Shown: positions 53,346 to 61,315 of the stretch, piece by piece
Layout: each line of letters opens with the position of its first letter
How positions within the stretch are numbered: position 1 is the first letter of the stretch
Origin: Salipiger bermudensis
GTDB taxonomy: Bacteria; Pseudomonadota; Alphaproteobacteria; Rhodobacterales; Rhodobacteraceae
Direction: 5' to 3'
Assembly (NCBI RefSeq): GCF_019801965.1
Contig: NZ_JAHVIA010000003.1
Coordinates: forward strand, 124,001 to 188,000
DNA length: 64,000 bases
Program-made: the position numbers and the translations under genes
Notes under the pieces: generated by a model
The model's database searches: none
What the model was told of the DNA's origin: nothing
The model's input: the letters and a program-made list of their open reading frames with translations, nothing else

Positions 53346-54773
53346 ATGTCCGACCGTTTCGATAGTTTCGTCGTCTTCGCCGAGATGCGCACCGGCTCGA
53401 ATTTCCTCGAGGCCAACCTCAACACTTTCGACGGGCTGAGCTGTCTCGGTGAGGTCTTCAACCCGCATTTCATCGGCTACCCCAATTCAGAAGATGTACT
53501 TGGCATCACCCAGGCCGAACGCGACCGCGATCCGATGGGACTGCTGAAGGAGATCCGCCGCCACGAGGGCGGGCTCGCCGGCTTCCGCTTCTTCCACGAT
53601 CACGATCCGCGCATCCTTCCCGCGATCCTCGAGGACCCAAGCTGCGCCAAGATCATCCTCACCCGCAACCCGGTCGACAGCTACGTGAGCTGGAAGATCG
53701 CGCAGGCGACGGGGCAGTGGAAGCTCACCAACGTCAAGAAGCGCAAGGATGCCAAGGCGCAGTTCGACGCCGCCGAGTTCGAGGCCCATCTCGAGGCGCT
53801 GCAGGCTTTCCAGGTCACCCTGATGACCGCCCTGCAGACCACCGGACAGACGGCCTTCTACGTCGCCTACGAGGATCTGCAGGATGTCGCGGTGATGAAC
53901 GGGCTGGCCAAGTGGCTGGGCGCGTCCTCGCAGCTCGACAGCCTCAACACCGCGCTGAAGCGGCAGAACCCGGCGCATATCTCCGATAAGGTCGAGAATT
54001 TCGGCGAGATGGCGCAGGCCTTGGCACGGCTCGACCGCTTCAACCTGACCCGCACTCCGAATTTCGAGCCCCGGCGCGGGCCGGCGGTGCCGGCCTATGT
54101 CGGCGCGGCGCAGACGCCGCTGCTCTACATGCCGATCCGCTCCGGCCCGGAGACGGCGGTGCTCAACTGGCTCTGCGCGCTCGACGGCGTGGGCACGGAC
54201 GCGCTGGCGCAGGATTTCAACCAGCAAAGCCTGCGGCAGTGGAAGCGCGAGCGCCCTGGGCATCGCAGCTTCACCGTGCTGCGCCACCCGCTGGCGCGGG
54301 CACATGATGCCTTCTGCTCGAAGATCCTCAGCACCGGCAAGGGCAGCTACAAGGGCATCCGCAAGACCCTGCGCCGCGCCCACAACCTGCCGATCCCGGA
54401 GGGCGAGCCCGGCGCCGACTACACGCTCGAAGCGCATCGCGAGGCCTTCACCGCCTTCCTGCTCTTCCTGAAGGCCAACCTCGCCGGCCAGACCGCGGTG
54501 CGGATCGATGGCCACTGGGCCAGCCAGGCGCAGGTGCTGCAGGGCATGTCGGAGCTGACCTTGCCCGACATGCTGGTGCGCGAAGACGAGATGGCGAGCT
54601 ACCTGCCGGCGCTGGCGATGCAGGTCGGCCACGCCGCGCCGCCGGATCCGGTATCGGTGCCGACGCAGGCGCCCTACGCGCTGGCGCAGATCTACGACGA
54701 CCAGCTCGAAAGCGCGGCCCGCGAGGCCTACCAGCGCGACTACCTGATGTTCGGCTTCGACGACTGGGGCTGA
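53346..54773 (+). CDS. two-domain sulfotransferase (Stf0 plus carbohydrate-sulfotransferase-like)
   Basis: A 475-residue PAPS-dependent sulfotransferase. Residues 1-240 are Stf0/NodH-like: the 5'-phosphosulfate loop MRTGSNFLEANL at 14-25, ending the first strand, and the 3'-phosphate motif ILTRNPVDSYVSWK at about 104-117. Residues 255-475 look like a second sulfotransferase of the Sulfotransfer_2 type: FTVLRHPLARAHDAFCSKIL and the IDGHWASQAQVL motif (HW-x-Q hallmark). The second domain's 5' loop (YMPIRSGPETAVL) is divergent. It probably transfers sulfate to a surface glycan; PAP is cleared by CysQ upstream. Confidence 0.85.
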   Translation: MSDRFDSFVVFAEMRTGSNFLEANLNTFDGLSCLGEVFNPHFIGYPNSEDVLGITQAERDRDPMGLLKEIRRHEGGLAGFRFFHDHDPRILPAILEDPSCAKIILTRNPVDSYVSWKIAQATGQWKLTNVKKRKDAKAQFDAAEFEAHLEALQAFQVTLMTALQTTGQTAFYVAYEDLQDVAVMNGLAKWLGASSQLDSLNTALKRQNPAHISDKVENFGEMAQALARLDRFNLTRTPNFEPRRGPAVPAYVGAAQTPLLYMPIRSGPETAVLNWLCALDGVGTDALAQDFNQQSLRQWKRERPGHRSFTVLRHPLARAHDAFCSKILSTGKGSYKGIRKTLRRAHNLPIPEGEPGADYTLEAHREAFTAFLLFLKANLAGQTAVRIDGHWASQAQVLQGMSELTLPDMLVREDEMASYLPALAMQVGHAAPPDPVSVPTQAPYALAQIYDDQLESAAREAYQRDYLMFGFDDWG

Positions 54774-54909
54774 CCGCCCACCGCCCCACTTCCGCAAAGG
54801 CCAACGCAAAGAGCGCGGCGACCCCGGGTCTTGCCGCGTGTGTGGCTGGTCATGTGGGAATTGGCGTCGAGGCCGTCCCGGCCGGGCGAGCCCGGCCGCG
54901 GAGCGATGC

Positions 54910-55374
54910 TCAGGCCGCCTGCGAGGAGCGATCCTCGGTGAGGATGGCGTGCAGCGTGGCGGCGTCGGGGTTGGCGCGCAGCTTGTTGCACAGCGCCGCG
55001 TCGCGCAGCGTGCGCGAGACCAGCGCCAGCGCCTTCAGGTGTTCGACCCCGGCATCCGCGGGGGCGAAAAGCGACAGAACCACGTCGACCGGCTGACGGT
55101 CGACGGATTCGAACTCCACCGGCTTCTCGAGGAGAATGAAGACGCCCTTCACCTCGTCGATGCCATGCAGGCGGGCGTGGGGAAGGGCGACGCCGTGGCC
55201 CACACCGGTGGGGCCAAGGCTTTCGCGCTCCATCAATGCCTCGACAACGGAGGGGGCCGAAAGACCATAGGCACTCTCGGCCAGCTCCGCGATGTCATGC
55301 ATCAGGCGCTTCTTGCTGCTCGCCGCAGCGACGACCTTCACCGCCTGCGGTTTCAGAAGTTCCAGAAAGGTCAT
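54910..55374 (-). CDS. ptsN: PTS IIA-type regulatory protein (EIIA-Ntr)
   Basis: A 154-residue PTS IIA protein of the nitrogen-related system. The phosphorylated histidine is His66 in GVALPHARLHGID, and LLEKPVEFESVDRQPVDVVLSLFAP is the family's second block. It regulates potassium transport, kinases and other targets by phosphorylation state, rather than moving sugar. It follows hpf at a 54-base spacing on the same strand, the classic hpf-ptsN order. Confidence 0.95.
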   Translation of the reverse strand: MTFLELLKPQAVKVVAAASSKKRLMHDIAELAESAYGLSAPSVVEALMERESLGPTGVGHGVALPHARLHGIDEVKGVFILLEKPVEFESVDRQPVDVVLSLFAPADAGVEHLKALALVSRTLRDAALCNKLRANPDAATLHAILTEDRSSQAA

Positions 55375-55428
55375 AGACCGCCTTTCACTGTCTGCTCTGG
55401 GGCGTTTCAGGCCGCGGCCGCATCAATC

Positions 55429-55992
55429 TTACGGATCGATCCAGCCGATATTGCCGTCGTCGCGGCGATACACGACGTTGACGCCATCCTTTTTCTCATT
55501 GCGGAAGACCAGCACGGGGGCCCCGGCCAGCTCCATCTGCATAACGGCTTCGCCAACCGTCAGCGATGGAATCTGGGTCTCCATCTCAGCGACAATGATC
55601 GGCTGCAGCGATTCCGGTTCGTCATCATGCGACTCGGCTTCGCCGGCGAGGATATACGAGGCTGCTCCGAAGAGTTCAACGGGCTCGGCACGCTCCTTGT
55701 GGTGGTCTTTCAGGCGGCGCTTGTAGCGGCGCAGCTGCTTGTCCACCTTTTCGGCCACGCCGTCGAAGGATGCGTAGATCTCGGTTGCCTTGTCCTTGGC
55801 CGAAGAGGTCAGGCCGGTGGACAGGTGTACCGTGACTTCGCAGATATATTCGTGTGCGCTCTTGGAAAAGGTGACGGTCGCATCCGTGGGCCTGAAGGCA
55901 TATTTCTCCAGGACGGTGCCCAGCTCGTTCTTGACGTGAGTCTGAAGGGCTTCGCCGATATCGATCTGCTTTCCCGTGATCTGATAGCGCAT
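55429..55992 (-). CDS. hpf: ribosome hibernation-promoting factor (long form)
   Basis: A 187-residue long-form HPF/RaiA protein that dimerises 70S ribosomes in stationary phase. Residues 1-100 form the S30AE domain: MRYQITGKQIDIGEALQTHV, DATVTFSKSAHEYICEVTVHL and the basic RRYKRRLKDHHK helix. The C-terminal 60 residues (VVRRD-type dimerisation domain) contain LTVGEAVMQMELAGAPVLVFRNEKKDGVNVVYRRDDGNIG. It is the first gene of hpf-ptsN. The intergenic region upstream to lptB is 251 bases, with a candidate promoter at 56161-56190. Confidence 0.96.
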   Translation of the reverse strand: MRYQITGKQIDIGEALQTHVKNELGTVLEKYAFRPTDATVTFSKSAHEYICEVTVHLSTGLTSSAKDKATEIYASFDGVAEKVDKQLRRYKRRLKDHHKERAEPVELFGAASYILAGEAESHDDEPESLQPIIVAEMETQIPSLTVGEAVMQMELAGAPVLVFRNEKKDGVNVVYRRDDGNIGWIDP

Positions 55993-56160
55993 TTTTGTTT
56001 CCTTCTCTTCTTTGGACCGGACTACAGCTCCTGCCTTACCGGCAGGTTAGATCTGGTGTCAGGTCATGGGAGACGCAAGGCAATTGCAGCAAAGACCCCT
56101 TCTTCCCTCTCCTCGGGGCGCTTCGTTCAGGCATGCAAGAATGCGCTGCGTCATGGGTAT

Positions 56161-56190
56161 ATTTGACGTGAAACGGGGCCGTTCTGTCAA
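56161..56190 (-). promoter_or_regulatory. putative sigma70 promoter of hpf-ptsN
   Basis: On the minus strand, a consensus -35 TTGACA (56190-56185), 18-base spacer and TCAAAT (56166-56161) as a weak -10. It leaves a leader of about 160 bases before hpf. This marks a separate transcript in the gap where many proteobacteria have rpoN. Confidence 0.4.
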
Positions 56191-56243
56191 TGATCTGTCG
56201 CAAACCCTCGTCAAATCGCGCAGCCATCTGGGAACAATCCGCT

Positions 56244-57002
56244 TTATCCGATCCGGAAGTTCTCGCCGAGATAGACCCGGCGGACATTCTCGTTCTGCAC
56301 CACCTCGGCGGGGCTGCCCGACATCAGCACCTTGCCGTCATGCAGGATGTAGGCGCGGTCGACGATCTCGAGCGTCTCGCGCACGTTGTGGTCGGTGATC
56401 AGGACGCCGATGCCGCGCTTCTTGAGGTCCGAGACCAGCAGACGGATATCGTTGACGCTGATCGGATCGACCCCGGCGAAGGGCTCGTCGAGCAGCAGGT
56501 ACTTGGGATTCGCGGCAAGGCAGCGGGCGATCTCGACGCGGCGGCGCTCGCCGCCCGACAGCGCCAGCGCGGGGGCGCGGCGCAGGTGTTCGATAGAGAA
56601 CTCGCCCAAGAGCTCCTCGAGCCGCTCGCGGCGGCGGTGCCGGTCGCTCTCGGCGATGTCGAGCACGGCGGTGATGTTGTCCTCGACCGAGAGCCCGCGG
56701 AAGATCGACATCTCCTGCGGCAGGTAGCCGATGCCGAGCCGCGCGCGGCGATACATCGGCATCCAGGTGGCATCGCGCCCGTCGATGGTCACCTTGCCGC
56801 CCTCGGGATTCACCAGCCCGGCCACGGCGTAGAAGGTCGTGGTCTTGCCCGAACCGTTGGGACCGAGCAGTGCCACCACCTCGCCCCGATCGAGATCGAG
56901 GGTCACGTCGCGGATCACGACGCGCTTCTTGTAGCTCTTGCGAAGGTTCCGGACGCGCAGGCCGCTATCGCCTTCGGTCACGGTCAGGTCAGGACGGGCC
57001 AT
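56244..57002 (-). CDS. lptB: LPS export ABC transporter ATPase LptB
   Basis: A 252-residue ATP-binding subunit of the LptB2FG complex, driving lipopolysaccharide export across the envelope. Walker A GPNGSGKTT at about residues 48-56, Q-loop YLPQEMSIF, signature LSGGERRRVEIARCL, Walker B LLLDEPFAGVDP and the H-loop TDHNVRET are all intact. It is the third gene of lptC-lptA-lptB, 24 bases downstream of lptA. No LptF/G are in this window, as usual. Confidence 0.97.
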   Translation of the reverse strand: MARPDLTVTEGDSGLRVRNLRKSYKKRVVIRDVTLDLDRGEVVALLGPNGSGKTTTFYAVAGLVNPEGGKVTIDGRDATWMPMYRRARLGIGYLPQEMSIFRGLSVEDNITAVLDIAESDRHRRRERLEELLGEFSIEHLRRAPALALSGGERRRVEIARCLAANPKYLLLDEPFAGVDPISVNDIRLLVSDLKKRGIGVLITDHNVRETLEIVDRAYILHDGKVLMSGSPAEVVQNENVRRVYLGENFRIG

Positions 57003-57026
57003 CGGGGGTCGTTACTCTTCCAGCTC

Positions 57027-57524
57027 TTATTGGTCTTGGGTCTCGGAGCCCTGGGAGATCACCGTGCGCACGCGCCCCGTCATCTGCGCAGTGCCGTCAT
57101 CTAGGTTCACGATCATGCGCTCGGAGGTCAGGGCATTCTGGCCCTGCGTGAGCAGCACGTTGCCCGTCATCACGACGGTGCCGTTGTCGATATCGTAATC
57201 GGCGCGCTCCGCCTCGGCGGCTTCCTCGCCGCTGACAAGCGTGACCCCGCCGGTCGCCTCGAGCCGCTCGATGCGGTTTTCACCCTCGGAGAACACCACC
57301 AGTACCCGCGGCGCGGCGAGGCGCATCTCGCCCTGCCCGATCACCACGTTGCCGGTATAGAGCGCGGTGCCGTCCGACTGGTTGACCTGGAGCTGATCCG
57401 CGCTGACCTCGACCGGCGCGCTGGTATCCTGCTGCATCCCCCCGAAGGCGACCTGGGCGCCCTGTGCCAGAACCGGCCCCGAAAGGGCGACAAGCGTGGC
57501 GGCAACGGTCAGAAATCGGAACAT
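57027..57524 (-). CDS. lptA: LPS transport periplasmic protein LptA
   Basis: A 165-residue OstA-like protein bridging the inner and outer membranes. Signal peptide MFRFLTVAATLVALSGPVLA, then the beta-jellyroll (VEVSADQLQVNQSDGTALYTGNVVIGQGEMRLAAPR) with the repeated strand pattern to about residue 145. It lies between lptC and lptB in their conserved order. Its ATG at 57524 is ten bases after the lptC stop at 57535. Confidence 0.93.
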   Translation of the reverse strand: MFRFLTVAATLVALSGPVLAQGAQVAFGGMQQDTSAPVEVSADQLQVNQSDGTALYTGNVVIGQGEMRLAAPRVLVVFSEGENRIERLEATGGVTLVSGEEAAEAERADYDIDNGTVVMTGNVLLTQGQNALTSERMIVNLDDGTAQMTGRVRTVISQGSETQDQ

Positions 57525-57534
57525 ACAGGAACCC

Positions 57535-58143
57535 CTATGGATCTTTCGGGTCGTATATCAGGTTTACGCCTTCCGTGAAAAGCAGTTGCACGTCCTCGCC
57601 GGTCCCGTCGGGCGTGATCGTCAGCTTTCCCGCGGTAAAGCGCCCGGCGGGCCCCTCGCCCGAGACCGGCGCAAGGGTCTCCGCCTCGATCCGGTCGAGC
57701 GCGGTGCGCAGGCGCTCGGTATCGATCCGGTAGCCGTTCGAGCTCTCGATCCGTACCCCGCCCTCGAGATCCGCGCTCTGCTCGCCGTCGCTCACCAGCG
57801 CCCGGTCGGAGCGCAGGGTGATGTGGCTGCCATCCGAGACGTCGATGCGCGCATCGAGCTGGTGGGCCAGCACCTGGTCGAGCCCCTCGGCCGCCGGTTC
57901 GGCGCTGTCGGCGGTCAGGGTCAGCTGATCGCCCTTCGCGGTGACCCCGGCATAGCGCGGCGCGACGATCTGCTGGCGCGCCGGATCATCGCCGCCGTCG
58001 CGGTTGGCGAAGGGGATGTTCGCGGCCGGATCGCTGCCGCGGCCGATCAGGAACAGCGTCGAGAGAAGCGCCAGCGCCGCGAGCGGCAGAAGGATCTTCA
58101 GCCAGCCGATCACATAGGAATAGGTGTCTCCGCGCGGCGCCAT
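57535..58143 (-). CDS. lptC: LPS export protein LptC
   Basis: A 202-residue membrane-anchored periplasmic protein. The single helix is at about residues 13-33 (WLKILLPLAALALLSTLFLI); the rest is an LptC beta-jellyroll, with RYAGVTAKGDQLTLTADSAEP and a C-terminal LLFTEGVNLIYDP. The start MAPRGDTYSYV at 58143 is chosen because an extension to 58317 would cover the RNase D 3' end. It follows RNase D by four bases, a usual alphaproteobacterial arrangement. Confidence 0.92.
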   Translation of the reverse strand: MAPRGDTYSYVIGWLKILLPLAALALLSTLFLIGRGSDPAANIPFANRDGGDDPARQQIVAPRYAGVTAKGDQLTLTADSAEPAAEGLDQVLAHQLDARIDVSDGSHITLRSDRALVSDGEQSADLEGGVRIESSNGYRIDTERLRTALDRIEAETLAPVSGEGPAGRFTAGKLTITPDGTGEDVQLLFTEGVNLIYDPKDP

Positions 58144-58147
58144 CGGA

Positions 58148-58762
58148 TCAGGAATGCGCGAAGATGTCGGTGTCGGGCCAGCCCTCGAGATCGAGCAGCG
58201 CCCGGGTCGGCAGGAAATCGAAGCAGCTCTGCGCCAGCGCGGTGCGGCCCTCGCGGGCCAGCATCGCGTCGAGCGCGTCGCGCAGCTTGTGCAGGTGCAA
58301 GACGTCTGATGCGGCATAGTCGCGCTGCGCCTCGGTCAGCGTCTCTGCACCCCAGTCGCTCGATTGCTGCTGCTTCGAGATATCGACCGAGAGCAGCTCC
58401 TGGGTGAGCGCCTTGAGCCCGTGGCGATCGGTATAGGTCCGGACCATGCGGCTGGCGATCTTGGTGCAGTAGACCGGCGCCGCCAGCGCGCCGAAGGCAT
58501 GATACATGGCGGCGATGTCGAAGCGGCCATAATGGAACAGCTTGAGCACGCTCTCGTCGCGCAGCAGGCGGCAGAGGTTCGGCGCCTCGGTCTGGCCCTT
58601 GGCCACCTGCACCAGGTGGGCATTGCCGTCGCCGCCCGAGAGCTGCACCACGCAGAGCCTGTCGCGATGCGGCTCGAGCCCCATGGTCTCGCAGTCGATC
58701 GCCACGATCGGGCCAAGGTCGAGCCCGTCGGGAAGATCTCCCTTGTAGAGGTGGTTCGCCAT
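58148..58762 (-). CDS. ribonuclease D (minimal form)
   Basis: A 204-residue DEDD exonuclease. Asp23 and Glu25 in AIDCETMGLEP, Asp in HYGRFDIAAM and Asp in YAASDVLHL are the four catalytic acids, with the DEDDy Tyr at YAASD. The HRDC domains of Escherichia coli RNase D are absent, as in the alphaproteobacterial short form. It heads the RNase D-lptC-lptA-lptB row; the start MANHLYKGDL at 58762 fits the family. Confidence 0.94.
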   Translation of the reverse strand: MANHLYKGDLPDGLDLGPIVAIDCETMGLEPHRDRLCVVQLSGGDGNAHLVQVAKGQTEAPNLCRLLRDESVLKLFHYGRFDIAAMYHAFGALAAPVYCTKIASRMVRTYTDRHGLKALTQELLSVDISKQQQSSDWGAETLTEAQRDYAASDVLHLHKLRDALDAMLAREGRTALAQSCFDFLPTRALLDLEGWPDTDIFAHS

Positions 58763-59455
58763 GACGCGCCCTTTTCGATGCACAAGTGACCGGCTCGAAA
58801 TAGGCCCCTGACCCGTGGCTTGCAACTGATGCCTGCCGAACCGCCCCGCCTCATTTGCGGAAAAGCGGTCCGGAATGTGGCGCGATTCGGACGAAATTCG
58901 ACGATTCAGGGGCGTCAAGCCGCCCCGATTCGGGCGCCCGAACACGCGAAACTCCCTGCCTGTAACATTCCGTGAGCGCGCAGACTCCCCCTAAGCGTGT
59001 CGGAGCGATGCCCATCGCGCGGGCTCTTTTCGCAGGTCGGGCGGCGCCTGCGGGAGCCACGTCCCGCTGCGCCCCCTCCCCCAAAGGCTGTCAAACGCAG
59101 CATTTCCGCCCATCAGCATTGTTTCCAAATCCGTCGGAGCATGCCCGGCACGTCTCAAGGCGACGCTTCGGCCGGCGCCGCCCGGCTAACACCCCGTGAA
59201 CGATGAATTCACAGGTCTGCATTTGTTTACGATTTTGAAACTCTTTTCGCCTTCAGGCGGCAAAGACTGTTTCGCCCCACCCAGGCACGCCGCGCCGGCC
59301 GACCTTCGGCCTGCGTCAATCACCGGCGCGCTCGGCGCGCCTTGCAAGCCCTGCCGGAGCGCTGGAAACAGCCCCGGATCGACCGGCTCGACAGGTGGCT
59401 CTCTGCCCGGCCCCACGGCGATGGTTCAACTTTTAATTGTGGCAAAAACGTGTTG

Positions 59456-59484
59456 TTGACCGGACTTAGCCCGAGATGCATAAC
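59456..59484 (+). promoter_or_regulatory. putative promoter of the ExoY-type gene
   Basis: TTGACC at 59456-59461 and CATAAC at 59479-59484 with a 17-base spacer. Transcription would start near 59491, inside the inverted repeat at 59491-59518, leaving a leader of about 240 bases. The -35 matches five of six consensus bases. Confidence 0.4.
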
Positions 59485-59490
59485 CTTGAT

Positions 59491-59518
59491 TGTCGAATGG
59501 AAGAACATATTTTCGACA
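59491..59518. promoter_or_regulatory. putative operator, TGTCGAA-N14-TTCGACA
   Basis: A perfect 7-base inverted repeat with 14-base spacing, placed at the predicted transcription start. Placement suits a repressor of the sugar-transferase gene. No regulator family is recognised by this consensus. Confidence 0.45.
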
Positions 59519-59630
59519 TACTACAGCACTGGGGGTTGGTGCTTCCACATGGGAGTTTGGTGAGTTTGCTTCGGTCTTGGTAGGACCAGATCTTTTCTGA
59601 AAAAGCCTGATGCGCTGCGCGCAATCTCGA

Positions 59631-59649
59631 TCCCTGCAGCTTGCAGGGA
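59631..59649. repeat. 8-bp inverted repeat in the leader
   Basis: TCCCTGCA-GCT-TGCAGGGA, a perfect 8-base stem with a 3-base loop about 80 bases before the start codon. On RNA it would form a compact hairpin in the leader; on DNA it may be a protein site. Confidence 0.45.
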
Positions 59650-59729
59650 AACGATAGATCGCGCCCTGCGCTCGCCCCGAGCACATTCACGCTTGAACTT
59701 CTGTCAATCCACGCCTCGAGGAGGTTCCG

Positions 59730-60419
59730 TTGACTATTCAAGTTCGCCGCCCGCTGCCGACCCCCGGTATCGAACGCCTGATCGACGACGCGCTCTTCGC
59801 CGCTCCGCAAGGCGCCTCCTACGATCGCATGGCCAAGCGCCTGCTCGACGTGATCCTCGTCCTGATCGGCGCGCTGCCGGTGTTGATGGTGACGCTGACG
59901 CTCGCGGCGGTCATCGCGCTCGACGGCAAGTCGCCCTTCTACCTGCAGAAGCGCGTCGGCCGGAATGGCCGGATCTTCTACATGTACAAGCTGCGCTCGA
60001 TGGTGGCCGATGCAGAGGGCCGTCTCGAGGCCTACCTTGCCGCCGATCCCGAGGCCCGCGCCGAATGGGACCGGACCCAGAAGCTGCGCCACGATCCGCG
60101 CATCACCGCGGTTGGCCGGCTGATCCGCAAGACCTCGCTCGACGAGCTGCCGCAGCTCTGGAACGTGCTCCGCGGGGATATGTCTCTGGTCGGCCCGCGC
60201 CCGATGATGGTGGATCAGCAGGATCTTTACCCCGGCACCGCTTATTACGCGCTGCGCCCGGGCATCACCGGCTTCTGGCAGACCTCGGTGCGCAACGAGT
60301 CGAGCTTTGCCGAGCGCGCCGGCTTCGACACCGACTACCTGCGCCAGCTCTCCTTCGGCACCGATATCAGGATCCTGGCCCGCACCGTGCGCGTCGTGCT
60401 GAACGGCACCGGCTACTGA
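59730..60419 (+). CDS. ExoY-type undecaprenyl-phosphate sugar-1-phosphate transferase
   Basis: A 229-residue bacterial sugar transferase that loads the first sugar phosphate onto undecaprenyl phosphate to start exopolysaccharide repeat synthesis. One membrane helix at about 35-60 (LLDVILVLIGALPVLMVTLT), then QKRVGRNGRIFYMYKLRSMV, RKTSLDELPQLWNVLRGDMS, VGPRPMMV and RPGITGFWQ. It is the short ExoY form without N-terminal helices. It begins with TTG at 59730, eight bases after a perfect GAGGAGG. It is monocistronic with a very long upstream control region. Confidence 0.95.
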   Translation: MTIQVRRPLPTPGIERLIDDALFAAPQGASYDRMAKRLLDVILVLIGALPVLMVTLTLAAVIALDGKSPFYLQKRVGRNGRIFYMYKLRSMVADAEGRLEAYLAADPEARAEWDRTQKLRHDPRITAVGRLIRKTSLDELPQLWNVLRGDMSLVGPRPMMVDQQDLYPGTAYYALRPGITGFWQTSVRNESSFAERAGFDTDYLRQLSFGTDIRILARTVRVVLNGTGY

Positions 60420-60440
60420 GCTTTGCGCGGAAGCGCTTCT

Positions 60441-60475
60441 TGAGAAGGCCCTCGCCAATGGCGGTGGCTTTCTCA
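60441..60475. terminator. hairpin between convergent genes
   Basis: TGAGAAGGCC-CT-CGCC-AAT-GGCG-GT-GGCTTTCTCA, an interrupted stem 22 bases after the ExoY-type stop and nine bases before the end of the convergent hydratase gene. T content is modest, so it may terminate both with limited efficiency. Confidence 0.55.
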
Positions 60476-60483
60476 TTCCGGGC

Positions 60484-61281
60484 TCAGAACTCCAGCTCGG
60501 CGATCATGCACTGGCGCCCGTCCGCCCCGCGCACCCAGGCGCTGCCGGCATCGCGGCAGAGCGTGACCTCCTCGCCCAACGTCACCGGCGCGGTGGCGCG
60601 GAAACGGAAGCCCTTCAGCGGCGCCTGATCCTCGGCCATCAGCATCAGGAGCTGCGCCAGAAGCGGCCCGTGCACCACGAGATCGGCATAGCCCTCGACC
60701 GCGCGGGCATAGTCGGCATCGTAGTGGATGCGGTGGCCGTTGAAGGTCAGCGCCGAGTAACGGAAGAGCAGCGTGCTGTCGAAGCGCGCCACCCGCGCCT
60801 CGGTCTCGTTGCGGCGCGCCTCCGGCGGCACCGGGCGCGGCGCGTCGGGCGAGGGATCCTCGCGATAGACGAGATCCTGCCGCTCCTCGACGCAGAGCAC
60901 CCCGCCCTGCCGGATCTCGTGGCGCAGGGTGACGAAGGCCAGCGGGCCGGTGCGCCCGGTCTTCTGGGCAACGTTTTCGCGAATGGTGCGCTTCTCGGCC
61001 TCCTGCCCGACCCGCAGGGACGCCAGGAAGCGCAGCGCGCCGCCGGCCCACATGCGGCGCGGCAGGCCGAGATCGGGGATCAACCCGCCGGTGCGCGGGT
61101 GGCCGTCGCGGCCAAGCCCCTCGGGCGGTTGCGCCTCCCAGAAATGGATCTGGTGAAAGAACGGCGGCAGCGCGTCGCCCGCCTCCAGCCGCTCGGGGCG
61201 GCCCAGCGCCGCCAGAAGCGCGTTGGCACGGGCCGGATCGAGCCCGTCGGTCAGGCGGGTTTCGGCTGTATCATCACTCAT
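60484..61281 (-). CDS. HTD2/mesaconyl-C4-CoA hydratase-like (MaoC fold) protein
   Basis: A 265-residue hotdog-fold protein similar to mesaconyl-C4-CoA hydratase and mitochondrial HTD2-type dehydratases. The N-terminal hotdog includes PPFFHQIHFWEAQPPEGLGRDGHPRTG-like sequence (DGHPRTGGLIPDLGLP, RRMWAGGAL). The C-terminal hotdog has RYSALTFNGHRIHYDADYA, with the catalytic Asp/His region, and LVVHGPLLAQLLM. It acts on acyl-CoA or acyl-ACP. AGGGAGG precedes the ATG at 61281. It is divergent from the VOC gene by 34 bases. Confidence 0.88.
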   Translation of the reverse strand: MSDDTAETRLTDGLDPARANALLAALGRPERLEAGDALPPFFHQIHFWEAQPPEGLGRDGHPRTGGLIPDLGLPRRMWAGGALRFLASLRVGQEAEKRTIRENVAQKTGRTGPLAFVTLRHEIRQGGVLCVEERQDLVYREDPSPDAPRPVPPEARRNETEARVARFDSTLLFRYSALTFNGHRIHYDADYARAVEGYADLVVHGPLLAQLLMLMAEDQAPLKGFRFRATAPVTLGEEVTLCRDAGSAWVRGADGRQCMIAELEF

Positions 61282-61315
61282 GGGCACCTCCCTGCGGAAA
61301 GGATCTAGACCACCC

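Larger units (their letters stand above)
58763..59729. other. 967-base non-coding region before the ExoY-type gene
   Basis: No frame here has a ribosome site and family-like sequence, so I call it non-coding. It becomes AT-richer after about 59190, against the GC-rich background. It contains a promoter-like pair at 59456-59484, a TGTCGAA-N14-TTCGACA inverted repeat at 59491-59518 and a TCCCTGCA-GCT-TGCAGGGA hairpin at 59631-59649. Its left part must also hold the RNase D promoter. Confidence 0.6.

Noticed and set aside
54879-54898. CGGCCGGGC-GA-GCCCGGCCG hairpin after ptsN
   Set aside because: The two-base loop is too short for a simple hairpin and no T run follows, so I did not call a terminator.
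59196-59563. Short open frames in the region before the ExoY-type gene
   Set aside because: No ribosome sites, unusual composition and no recognisable protein pattern; treated as non-coding.
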